Positions 34,001 through 41,394 of a DNA stretch of 48,121 nt are shown piece after piece; the stretch's first letter is position 1, and every line of letters starts with the position of its first letter. The position numbers were made by a program, and so were the translations under genes. Origin of the DNA: Armatimonadota bacterium (GTDB taxonomy: Bacteria > Armatimonadota > UBA10988); NCBI GenBank assembly GCA_016235455.1, contig JACRKZ010000113.1, positions 1 through 48,121 of the forward strand. Reading direction: 5' to 3'. The notes under the pieces were generated by a model. It saw only the letters and a list, made by a program, of their open reading frames with translations. It ran no database searches and was not told where the DNA came from.

Positions 34001-35638
34001 ATGGCCCCGGAAGGTGCCGGTGCTTTGCACGCGCAGCGAGCCGGTCACGACCAGCGTGGTGGCCGAGGAATCCAGCACGCCGGCCACAAGCGCCGGGCCG
34101 TTGACCGTCATGGCCGTGCCCGAGTCCACCTCCTGGCCGGCCGGCACCAGGAGGCCGTTGAGCAGCGTGGTCGACGGCAGCACATGCACCGTGGCGGTGG
34201 CAAAAGCCAGATCGGCACCGGTGGCCGTGGCATCGAGCGTGCCACTGGCCGTGGCCGAGCCGCGCAAGGTCAGGATCGTCGACGCAGCCAGGTTGAGCCG
34301 GTTGGTCACGGTCAGCGCGTCGAACCCGGTCGAGCCGGTGAGCACGGACGGCGAGCCGCTGAAGGTGACGCGGTTGCCGCCGGCCGCGAACGTGCCGGCG
34401 TTGGCGAAGTCGCCGACCACGGTCAGGTCGTCGACGAGCGTCAGCGTCGCGCCGGCCGCGATGCTGACGGCGCCGACGGTGCCGTCGCCGGTGAACGAGC
34501 CGCCAGCGACGGTCAACGTGCCGGTCGCGGTCAGCGGTACGAACGAGCAGTCGACCGCGCCGCTGGACACGGTCAGGCCGGCCACGTTCAGTGCGCCGGC
34601 GCCCACCAGCGACGACGGGCCGATGACGGTGAGCGTGCCACCGGTCAGCGTGACGTCGCCGTCGTAACTGAGGCTGCCGCGCAGCGTGTAGTCGCCGACG
34701 CCGGTGAGCGCGGTGCTCGTGCCGCCGGCGATGCTGCCCACATAGCCCTGCACGAGCATGGCCGCGGGCGGCAGCGCACGGGTCCCGCCACCGCTGGGCG
34801 CCAAGGTCGAGGGCAGGTTGCTGTAGAAGTCGAGCTGGCCGCCGTTGGCGGCGGTGAGCGCGCCGGTGTACCCGAGCGTCGAGGCGGTCTGCACGGCGAG
34901 GACGGTGCCGTCGATGGTCAGGTCGGCGAACGTCGTGGCCCCGGTGTAGGCCGCCGTGCCGCCACCCGTGATGGTCACGGCGAAGCCGTTGCTGACGAAG
35001 CCGCCAGTGCTCGCGTCGGTCCACGCGCCGCTGACCGTTAGCGGGCCGAGCAGCGTGAGCGAGGCCAGCGTGTCGATGGTGAGGTTGTGCAGACTGCCTA
35101 CCACCTGCGCGGTCGCCCCATCGCGCACGAAGAACTGGTCGGTAGCCGACTGCGTGACCGTGCCTGTCTGCTGGCTGAACGAGCCGTAGATGTCCATGCC
35201 GCTGCAGGTCATGTCGGTCGAGCGCACCACGCTACAGCCCGGATTGACGACGATCCGCGAGAAGGCGTTCGTGGGCGGCAGGTTGCGCACGCCGGAGCCC
35301 GCGACCGTCAAGGTGGCGCCCGGGTCACCAGCCAGGTTGAGCGCGCCGGTACCGGTAGTCGTGATGTCGCCGCTGTACTGCAGATCGGCGCCAGCACCCA
35401 TGAGGGTTAGCGAGCCGCCATTGTTCACCTGGGCATTGCGAATCGGGTCGGTGGACCAGACCTCGACCGCATGGCCAATGACCGCGTCGTCGGTGGCGCC
35501 GGGCACCGCTCCGCCCCAAGTGGCCGCAGACTCCCACGTACCGGCCTGGACGGTGGTGAACGTCGCCGCCACCGCTCCGCCCGCCAGCCACAAGGTGATC
35601 AGCGCGGCCAACCTGCCGCTAGAGATGACACGGTGCAT
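31004..35638 (-). CDS. Large secreted surface protein with filamin-like, Big-1-like and FlgD-like domains
   Basis: A 1544-residue exported protein (signal MHRVISSGRLAALITLWLAG). The first part begins with a G-x-W-x-x-x-x-TW-x-G-x-VPG motif and continues as a long Ser/Thr/Gly/Val-rich repetitive region (about residues 30-720) expected to form a beta-solenoid. Then come filamin-like Ig repeats (GANTATATVTDNADGTYTA, then GSPFT twice), an invasin/Big-1-like domain (LPADGESAAMVSVVVRDAQG), a bulky domain with many aromatics, and a C-terminal FlgD-like Ig segment (LSWDGADESGRALPAGSYLL). No catalytic motif is seen; adhesion or a surface-layer scaffold is likely. ATG 35638 follows GGAGGGAGAA. It is divergent from the beta-helix protein. 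The repeats should make it prone to length variation. Confidence 0.85.
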   Translation of the reverse strand: MHRVISSGRLAALITLWLAGGAVAATFTTVQAGTWESAATWGGAVPGATDDAVIGHAVEVWSTDPIRNAQVNNGGSLTLMGAGADLQYSGDITTTGTGALNLAGDPGATLTVAGSGVRNLPPTNAFSRIVVNPGCSVVRSTDMTCSGMDIYGSFSQQTGTVTQSATDQFFVRDGATAQVVGSLHNLTIDTLASLTLLGPLTVSGAWTDASTGGFVSNGFAVTITGGGTAAYTGATTFADLTIDGTVLAVQTASTLGYTGALTAANGGQLDFYSNLPSTLAPSGGGTRALPPAAMLVQGYVGSIAGGTSTALTGVGDYTLRGSLSYDGDVTLTGGTLTVIGPSSLVGAGALNVAGLTVSSGAVDCSFVPLTATGTLTVAGGSFTGDGTVGAVSIAAGATLTLVDDLTVVGDFANAGTFAAGGNRVTFSGSPSVLTGSTGFDALTVTNRLNLAASTILTLRGSATASGTLDATATGADLAFATATVHVLPSTTLLNGLLVPAGQEVDSGTAMTVNGPALVAGVLDSSATTLVVTGSLRVQSTGTFRGHGTLGSVSLASGATVAQTGDWSVGGNFDNAGAIFSHNDHLMTFTGTADVTGATAFGGVTVGPSASITVAGPLTVSGPVTVAGALNTNAGGLQFVGTGDQAFTAAAPLTLGSLLVGPNSRVIQAANSAAITVTGAFTNNGRISRTLPVTATGLLDFGLTQAKVTVVTRGTLTQLQSVLVAGDHPNRAVHINGGQYWQFNETGAGYTVSIDLPTASATPGQVQICRYTGVGQQWESHNATVASGRAVATGVTGFSEWALSDAGEVTDATRTTTTLAGATFAGARTDVAVQLYQSDGTLRTTGGAALAGAVSGANTATLTVVDNANGTYRLSYTPTNLGDDSVAVTLGGSAVPGSPFTTTVGVGTPAAGTSTATVPAGVAGAVTTIAVQLKDIAGHNQLVGGATVAVAVTGANTATATVTDNADGTYTATYTPTLAGNDAVAVSLGGVALRGSPFTSVVAAGAPSATTSTASATPTTLPADGESAAMVSVVVRDAQGNLVSGAGAAQVTIVPVPATGATVGTVSASGADGVCTASVTGTTAGAVVLTVNVGGTALANTLTLTFRPSTTLSLATGVHFIGLPQTPDDPTPAGVLGAGNWRLARYDAGGHANVELDRALASAPVAYNFVPGRGLWLKLSAPATLRTMGALVNDPSYTLPLGMGWNAVANPYNADVAWRLQDMIAKHNNAPVATMDLAAAWEVVHPYAWTYDSVNSRYTLVMPTFGTSTTVPRCAGMWVFSERDNAGLEIPRPAAGRAQRGTPAAPSARNWLVNLAATGADGAVSGAAVGVSATMSRALTILAPPAVSGEGSVTLAVVTNSGRAAGEVRPSDGAAQTWDLAVTSRAVQPVTLSWAGLLRELPRGVVLEMTDLQSGRVTLLNTRTGYTYAPERAGEERRLRLTARLGHVTRADITSLSASPTRGRAVGLSMTLSAPAEVTLLVKGLGGKLARTLSYGQQTAGTLALSWDGADESGRALPAGSYLLEATAVAANGAVSRAQRTVTLP

Positions 35639-35701
35639 CGACGGTTCTCCCTCCGGCCGGCGTGGCGCCGGACCGCTGCCGCCCCTCGATGAGGCGCGGC
35701 C

Positions 35702-35731
35702 AGTATGCCACAACCAAAGCCAGGGCCGCAA
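35702..35731 (-). promoter_or_regulatory. Promoter of the surface-protein gene
   Basis: On the minus strand, TTGCGG (35731-35726), an 18-bp spacer and CATACT (35707-35702), 64 bp upstream of the ATG. The -10 and spacer equal those of the GH36 fusion promoter at 18451-18480, and the -35 equals that of vapBC. Confidence 0.5.
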
Positions 35732-35775
35732 ATGGAGTCCGCAACTTGGCCAGCGGGAAGAGGAGACGGTCGGCC

Positions 35776-35793
35776 GCTCGCCAACCAGCGAGC
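35776..35793 (+). promoter_or_regulatory. Small hairpin before the beta-helix gene
   Basis: GCTCGC (35776-35781) pairs with GCGAGC (35788-35793) over CAACCA. It ends immediately before the GAGG ribosome-binding sequence of the beta-helix gene. Confidence 0.3.
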
Positions 35794-35806
35794 GAGGATC
35801 ACCTGT

Positions 35807-38800
35807 ATGCTGCGCTTCTCTGTTGCCTGCTGTCTGCTCGCCTGCGTGGGGGGTGCCATGGGCCTGGATCTCTACGTCGCCCCCACTGGCCAGGACACCA
35901 ACGCCGGCCGTTCGGCCGACGCGCCGCTGGCCACGCCACAACGCGCGCGCGACCTGCTGCGTGAGCTCAAGCCCGCCGGCACGTCGACGGTCCACCTCGC
36001 CGCGGGTGCCTACCACTTGGCCGAGACGCTGGCGCTGGGCGCCGAGGATTCGCGCGTCACCTGGCAGGCCGAGGGCCAGGTGCAACTGCGCGGCGGCCGG
36101 CCGTTGACCGGTTGGCAGCCCTTCCGCGGGCCCATCGTGCAGTGCGATCTCAAGGCCAACGGCCTGGCCGGCAAGTCCTTCGAGCAACTGTTCTTCGCCG
36201 GTCAACGCATGATCCTCGCACGCACGCCGAACGTCGACGCCGACGACCCGCACGGCGGCGCCTGGGCGGCTGTCGCCGATGTCGACAAGGGCAGCAAGAC
36301 CGTCTTCACCTGGGGCCGTGACATCAAGCCCGAGACCTGGGCCAGGCCGGCCGAGGCGCGGGTCTGCATCTTCCCGAGCTGGGACTGGGCCTGGAGCCGG
36401 GTCAACGTCAAGTCGGTCGCGCCGGAGACCAGGCAGGTCACGCTGGCCGGCAACACCGCCTACGAGATGGCGCTGGGCGACCGCTACTTCGTCGAGAATG
36501 TGTTCGAGGAGCTCGACGCACCCGGCGAGTGGTACCTGGACCGTGCCAAGGGCACCGTCTATTTCTACCCACCCCGACCGCTGGACCAGGGCGACGTGGT
36601 GGCACCGGTGCTGCGCGACCTGATCACTTTGCAGGGCGCGAGCGACGTGTCCCTGCGTGGCTTGACCGTCGAGGTGTGCGACGGCGATGCGGTGCGCATG
36701 AGCGGCAGCACCAACTGCGCACTCGTGGCCTGCACCGTGCGCAACTGCGGCAACTGGGGCGTGGTGCTGGCCGGTGGAACCAAGTGCCAGGCCACCGGCT
36801 GTGACGTTTCCGAGACCGGTGCGGGTGGCATCAACATCGACGGCGGCAGCCGTGACACGCTGACGCCGGGCGGACACGTTGCCGACAACAACCACATCTG
36901 GCACCCGGGCCGCTTCCAGCGCACTTACAACTGCGGTATCAATCTGGGCGGCGTGGGCAATGCCGCCACGCACAACCTGATCCACGACACGCCGCACGCC
37001 GCGGTGGCGCTGAGCGGCAACGACAATCTGTTCGAGTACAACATCGTCCACCACACCAACTTGGAGTCCACCGACACGGGCGGGCTGTACTACTGCTCGC
37101 GCGACTGGACCATGCGCGGCAACATCATCCGCTACAACCTGTGGCACGACCTGGGTGGGTTCGGCAAGGCCAGCTCCTGGAACCCGGTGCAGGGCGACCG
37201 CGTGAACTACGAGTACCCGCACTTCACCTGGGGCATCTACCTGGACGACCCCACGTCGGGCACCACCGTCTACGGCAACATCCTCTACCGCGTGCCCATC
37301 TGCGGCCTGCATAACCACGGCGGCAGCGACAACACCTGGGAGAACAACATCGTCATCGACTGCCCGGCGCTCAACGAGGGCATGTTGTGGCGCGAGTGGA
37401 ACGAGTACCCGGGCATCATCGCCAAATGGCGCGAGCGGACCAAGCCGGGCTCGCCCTATCTGGCCAGGTACCCCGAGCTGGCCACGAACTACTCCGCCGA
37501 GCAGCCCGAGGCCATGACCGGCGTGCGCTTCCTGCGCAACATCGTCTACTACACGGTCGAGGGCACCAAGTGGCTGCGCGGCGAGACCGGCGCCGGCGAC
37601 CGCCAGTTGCTCTATTCGGTGTCGATGCGGGATGCCGATTGGGGCCGGAATGAGTGGGACTACAACACCATCTACTGCCCGCCGGAGCTGAACCTGTCGA
37701 TCAGCCTCGACCGCAAGCCCAAGCCCGGCGAGAAGCTGACCTGGGAGCAGTGGCGCGCCACCGGCGCCGATGCCCACTCGCAGCTGGCTGACCCGCTGTT
37801 CGTCAACGCCGACCGGTTCGACTTCCGCCTGCGGCCCGATTCCCCGGCGCTGAAGCTCGGCTTCAAGCCCATCCCCGCGGACAAGATGGGCTGCTACGAG
37901 AGCGCCGACCGGGCCAGTTGGCCGCTGGTCATTCGGAGCGTCGAGACCAAGCCCACCCGGCGCTGGGTCGTGCTGCCGCAGTATGAGCGCACCGACCCGC
38001 GACCGGTGGCCGCACGCGACGGGCTGAGCGCAACCGTGGCCAAGCTGACCGCCGGCGGGCCGGTGCGCATCGCCTACTACGGCGGCGGCATCCATGGCGC
38101 CGGTGGCTGGCGCGGCGCGTTCATCAAGCAACTGGCCGCCGCCTACCCCAAGGCGACCATTGAGGCCATCGACGGCGGCATCACCGACGCCGTGCGCGGC
38201 TCGGGCTTCAGCACTTACCGCTTCGGCCACGACATCCTGGCCAAGCGGCCCGACCTGGTGCTGGTCGACTACGCCTCGGACGACTACCAGACGCCCGTGC
38301 GAGATATCCAGCGCGCCGTCGAAGGCGTGGTGCGCCAGGCACGCGGGGCCGATCCCGCGCCCGACCTGCTGTTCGTCTACGCCTATCGCGACGGCTTCGA
38401 GAAGGACTACGCCGAGGGCAAGACGCCGGCCACCATCACCGCCTACGAGCGCCTGGCCGATCGCTACGGCATCCCGTCGGTGGACTTGGCGTGCCGCGTC
38501 GCCGAGCAGGTGCGCGGCGGACAGATGGCCATCAAGGAGCCTGCGGCCGGCGGCCAGAAGCTGTTCGGCCGCAACGGCGTCATCCCTGGTCCCGACGGCG
38601 AGGCGCTCTACGCCGCGGCGCTGGCCGAGGCCTGGCCGACGTTGGCCAAGGTGACCACGCGGACGCGAGCGCTGCCCAAGCCGCTGACGTTGGACAACCA
38701 GGAGCGCGCGCGCCTGGTGGCCATTCGGCCCAGCATGTTGTCCGGCGCCTGGCGCGAGTTGGCCGCCGACGATCCGCTGCGGCGGCAGGAGGCGCGGCAG

Positions 38801-39172
38801 TTCGACGCCATCTGGTACACCAATACGCCGGGCGCCAAGCTGACCTTCAAGTTCCGCGGCACCGCGGCCAGCCTGTTCAACATGATCGGCCCCGACACCG
38901 GCCGCGTGCGCCTGACTGTCGACGGCCGCGACCTGGGTATGCGCCAGCAGGTGGACCCGTGGTGCACCTACCAACGGCTGGCCGCGCTGGATATCGCCGG
39001 CGGGCTGGAAGACACCATCCACACCGTGGTCGTGGAGCTGACCGCCGATGTGCCCGACCGCAGCGCGCCCATCGGCGAAGCCAAGCGGGCAGGCAACTAC
39101 AAGCCGGCCGACTTCGAGGGCGTGGCGCTGCGCATCGGCTGGATCCGCCTGATCGGCGAGATCGTCAACTAA
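35807..39172 (+). CDS. Secreted right-handed beta-helix protein with a degenerate SGNH-like domain
   Basis: A 1121-residue exported protein (signal MLRFSVACCLLACVGGAMG). The mature start LYVAPTGQDTNAGRSADAPLATPQRARD is the usual opening of polysaccharide-lyase-like parallel beta-helix proteins; residues about 20-720 form the helix (SGSTNCALVACTVRNCGNWG and similar turns). Residues about 750-950 are SGNH-hydrolase-like, but the catalytic positions are changed: Gly761 in YYGGGIHGAGG where Ser is expected, DYASDD for the block III Asn, Asn923 for Asp and Ile926 for His. A C-terminal beta domain (about 955-1121) follows. The helix may bind or cleave polysaccharide while the SGNH part probably only binds. 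ATG 35807 has GCGAGG nine bases upstream. A decayed copy of its tail lies at 40237-40310. Confidence 0.85.
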   Translation: MLRFSVACCLLACVGGAMGLDLYVAPTGQDTNAGRSADAPLATPQRARDLLRELKPAGTSTVHLAAGAYHLAETLALGAEDSRVTWQAEGQVQLRGGRPLTGWQPFRGPIVQCDLKANGLAGKSFEQLFFAGQRMILARTPNVDADDPHGGAWAAVADVDKGSKTVFTWGRDIKPETWARPAEARVCIFPSWDWAWSRVNVKSVAPETRQVTLAGNTAYEMALGDRYFVENVFEELDAPGEWYLDRAKGTVYFYPPRPLDQGDVVAPVLRDLITLQGASDVSLRGLTVEVCDGDAVRMSGSTNCALVACTVRNCGNWGVVLAGGTKCQATGCDVSETGAGGINIDGGSRDTLTPGGHVADNNHIWHPGRFQRTYNCGINLGGVGNAATHNLIHDTPHAAVALSGNDNLFEYNIVHHTNLESTDTGGLYYCSRDWTMRGNIIRYNLWHDLGGFGKASSWNPVQGDRVNYEYPHFTWGIYLDDPTSGTTVYGNILYRVPICGLHNHGGSDNTWENNIVIDCPALNEGMLWREWNEYPGIIAKWRERTKPGSPYLARYPELATNYSAEQPEAMTGVRFLRNIVYYTVEGTKWLRGETGAGDRQLLYSVSMRDADWGRNEWDYNTIYCPPELNLSISLDRKPKPGEKLTWEQWRATGADAHSQLADPLFVNADRFDFRLRPDSPALKLGFKPIPADKMGCYESADRASWPLVIRSVETKPTRRWVVLPQYERTDPRPVAARDGLSATVAKLTAGGPVRIAYYGGGIHGAGGWRGAFIKQLAAAYPKATIEAIDGGITDAVRGSGFSTYRFGHDILAKRPDLVLVDYASDDYQTPVRDIQRAVEGVVRQARGADPAPDLLFVYAYRDGFEKDYAEGKTPATITAYERLADRYGIPSVDLACRVAEQVRGGQMAIKEPAAGGQKLFGRNGVIPGPDGEALYAAALAEAWPTLAKVTTRTRALPKPLTLDNQERARLVAIRPSMLSGAWRELAADDPLRRQEARQFDAIWYTNTPGAKLTFKFRGTAASLFNMIGPDTGRVRLTVDGRDLGMRQQVDPWCTYQRLAALDIAGGLEDTIHTVVVELTADVPDRSAPIGEAKRAGNYKPADFEGVALRIGWIRLIGEIVN

Positions 39173-39185
39173 CCGGCCCAAAGCA

Positions 39186-39213
39186 GACGGCCCGCCGCGT
39201 TGGGCGGGCCGTC
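39186..39213. terminator. Bidirectional terminator between the beta-helix and pseudopilin genes
   Basis: A perfect 11-bp stem, GACGGCCCGCC (39186-39196) against GGCGGGCCGTC (39203-39213), with a 6-nt loop. It lies between two convergent stop codons (39172 and 39237) and is the strongest terminator-like structure in the window, though U-tracts are short. Confidence 0.75.
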
Positions 39214-39236
39214 CCCTTGGCGATGATCACCTGGAC

Positions 39237-39932
39237 CTAGCTGGTGGGAACCGGGTCCCACACATTGAACCAGCACGGGTTGGTGTAAGGATAGCCGTCG
39301 AGTCGCTGGGCGCTCTTGTCGAGCGTCTTCACATGACCATCAAGGTACAACAGGTTGGTCTTGTCGAAGTGGCGGTAGGTGGTCTGACCACCATCCCAGG
39401 TGCTGTCGGTCACGCTGTACCAGCCCCAACCGTTCGTGCCGTTCGGCCACTGGTTGCGCTCCAACAGCACCACGGTCTTGGCCGGCGCCTGGAACGAGGC
39501 CAGGTTGAACGGCGTGCGCGTGGCGATCGTCCAGCCCTGGCCGGCATCGCAAGCCAGCACGTTGCAGGCCGCGGTGTAGGAGCGCCTGACCGTCGCGTTG
39601 TTGTACTGCGCTACCTGAGCCGTGCCGCTGGCATCACTCGGGCAGGTCAGAACCTGCGTGCTCTTGATGTACGGCTGGATCAGCGTGTCCCAGGTGCACG
39701 TCGTGCCGCTGGGCCAAGCGGTGTTGCCGATACCCCACGGCAGCAGCTCATCGTAGTCCTGGATGTACTGCGTGACGGCAATGCCCAACTGCTTCAAGTT
39801 CGACTGGCAACTGCTCTGCCGCGCCTTCTCCCGCGCCTTGGCGAACACCGGGAAGAGGATCGCCGCCAGGATGGCAATGATGGCGATGACCACCAGCAGC
39901 TCGATCAGCGTGAATGCACGCTTTCTACTCAC
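39237..39932 (-). CDS. Type II secretion/type IV pilus-like pseudopilin, DUF1559-like (first copy)
   Basis: A 231-residue pseudopilin. The prepilin signal is RKRAFTLIELLVVIAIIAI, with cleavage expected before Phe, followed by FPVFAKAREKARQSSC. The globular domain ends with the H-X9-DG motif (RHFDKTNLLYLDGHVK). Such proteins are exported and assembled or displayed by type II/IV machinery, which is not encoded here. The start is GTG at 39932 with GGAG seven bases upstream. An out-of-frame ATG-TGA overlaps it, ATGTGAG, a start-stop pair. A 16-bp palindrome lies in the leader. A close paralogue lies 470 bp upstream on the same strand. The shared first 50 residues but different C-terminal halves suggest distinct cargo or surface roles. 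Confidence 0.9.
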   Translation of the reverse strand: MSRKRAFTLIELLVVIAIIAILAAILFPVFAKAREKARQSSCQSNLKQLGIAVTQYIQDYDELLPWGIGNTAWPSGTTCTWDTLIQPYIKSTQVLTCPSDASGTAQVAQYNNATVRRSYTAACNVLACDAGQGWTIATRTPFNLASFQAPAKTVVLLERNQWPNGTNGWGWYSVTDSTWDGGQTTYRHFDKTNLLYLDGHVKTLDKSAQRLDGYPYTNPCWFNVWDPVPTS

Positions 39933-39945
39933 ATTCGTTCTCCAT

Positions 39946-39961
39946 GCCGAGACGTCTCGGC
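39946..39961. promoter_or_regulatory. Perfect 16-bp palindrome in the pseudopilin leader
   Basis: GCCGAGACGTCTCGGC lies directly upstream of the Shine-Dalgarno of the first pseudopilin gene and starts about eight bases after the -10 box. It is either an operator at +1 or a 5'-terminal RNA hairpin. Confidence 0.55.
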
Positions 39962-39968
39962 TGGAACG

Positions 39969-39974
39969 ATTCTA
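39969..39974 (-). promoter_or_regulatory. -10 box of the first pseudopilin gene
   Basis: TAGAAT on the minus strand, 36 bp upstream of the GTG start. No recognisable -35 at 16-19 bp, so an activator may be needed. Confidence 0.4.
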
Positions 39975-40236
39975 CCGTCATTTCAGGCGTGATGCTTACG
40001 ATATCATGTGCCCGCTCGTGAAAGAAACACAACGGCGGCTCAGTCTTGTGGCGCGCCCTCCGGGTGAGCGGGGGCCCGCGGGTCCAACCGGCTGACCCAC
40101 AGCCGAGCCGAGCCGGAACGCGCGGCAGGACCTCTGACGCCGCGCAGCCCGCGCTTGTGCGAAGCCGTCGGGCTCAGACGAAGGGCAGACTTCGGTCCTA
40201 GTGGCCCTGGGGCTGCGCGACGGCATGACACCGAGG

Positions 40237-40310
40237 TGATGAGGCCGGCGGACCTCGAGGGTGTAGCCCTGCGCCTCGGCTGGATCCGGCTGGTCAGCGA
40301 GACCGTCAAC
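40237..40310 (+). pseudogene. Decayed 3' end of a beta-helix protein gene
   Basis: Translation gives RPADLEGVALRLGWIRLVSE-TVN, against KPADFEGVALRIGWIRLIGE-IVN at the end of the intact beta-helix protein (gene at 35807-39172). About 24 codons match with many silent and some amino-acid changes, and the stop codon is lost. Nothing upstream in the 200 bp resembles the rest of that gene. It is therefore an isolated tail left from a former paralogue. The rest of the gap 39975-40403 shows no gene. Confidence 0.65.
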
Positions 40311-40323
40311 CAGCAACCACCCA

Positions 40324-40375
40324 ACGAGCGAGGCGCCCGGTCGCCCTCGCGGGGGCTCTCGGACGCCTCGTTCGT
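40324..40375. terminator. Long imperfect hairpin downstream of the second pseudopilin
   Basis: ACGAGCGAGGCGCCCG (40324-40339) pairs with CGGACGCCTCGTTCGT (40360-40375): 14 Watson-Crick pairs, one G-U and one mismatch, with a 20-nt loop. For the minus-strand pseudopilin gene ending at 40404 it lies 28 bases past the stop and could terminate its transcript. Confidence 0.5.
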
Positions 40376-40403
40376 CGCGCTCAGAGCGCCGCCGGAGGGC
40401 TCC

Positions 40404-41087
<684 letters not shown>

Positions 41088-41097
41088 CAACTCTCTC

Positions 41098-41118
41098 CTG
41101 GCGGCCAAGCGCCGCCAG
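41098..41118 (-). promoter_or_regulatory. 5'-leader hairpin of the second pseudopilin gene
   Basis: CTGGCGGC (41098-41105) pairs with GCCGCCAG (41111-41118), loop CAAGC. The predicted mRNA starts at about 41117, so this is a 5'-terminal stem. Its distal arm includes two bases of the AGGAG ribosome-binding sequence. Confidence 0.5.
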
Positions 41119-41123
41119 AGGTC

Positions 41124-41152
41124 ATCCTAGCCGACAGCGATATGTCGAGCAA
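41124..41152 (-). promoter_or_regulatory. Promoter of the second pseudopilin gene
   Basis: On the minus strand, TTGCTC (41152-41147), a 17-bp spacer and TAGGAT (41129-41124). The predicted start lies 6-8 bases downstream, at the base of the leader hairpin. Confidence 0.5.
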
Positions 41153-41183
41153 GCTTCCCTGCCGCCGGGAGAGCAACGACTGA

Positions 41184-41197
41184 TGGTACCGTTACCA
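41184..41197. promoter_or_regulatory. LacI-type operator candidate between divergent genes
   Basis: TGGTACCGTTACCA, with perfect TGGTA/TACCA half-sites, is followed at once by another GGTACC. It lies about 30 bp upstream of the second pseudopilin promoter and about 200 bp before the nucleoside-hydrolase-like gene. The near-identical site at 18488-18501 overlaps the GH36 start. The rest of 41198-41394 shows no convincing gene or promoter. Confidence 0.4.
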
Positions 41198-41394
41198 GGT
41201 ACCGGCGAGCCCGGCACGAGACGAGTCGACGGACACGCCGTACAGGCCGCATGTTCCTGCCTCCCGGCGCCCATTGCGTGGGGTTCATGGCTCAATGCAC
41301 CCGATCGCATCGCGACGCGCCGCTTGCCGGGCGAGTCCGGCGCGGGGAGCAGGAGTACGCGCCGTCGGGACCAACGGGCGACTGGAGGCGTGCC

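Noticed and set aside
31907..35041. A 1044-residue plus-strand open frame antisense to the surface-protein gene
   Set aside because: It is rich in Arg, Gly and His as expected of the reverse of a GC-rich repetitive gene, has no domain or signal, and the minus strand encodes a protein with signal peptide and Ig repeats.
35639..39181. Long N-terminal extension of the surface-protein frame through the beta-helix gene
   Set aside because: The extension is antisense to a well supported gene; the signal peptide and Shine-Dalgarno place the start at 35638.
40020..40236. Possible gene or mobile element in the gap between the pseudopilins
   Set aside because: All frames are Arg/Pro/Ala-rich without motif, start signal or inverted ends; only the tail remnant at 40237 and the hairpin at 40324 are supportable.
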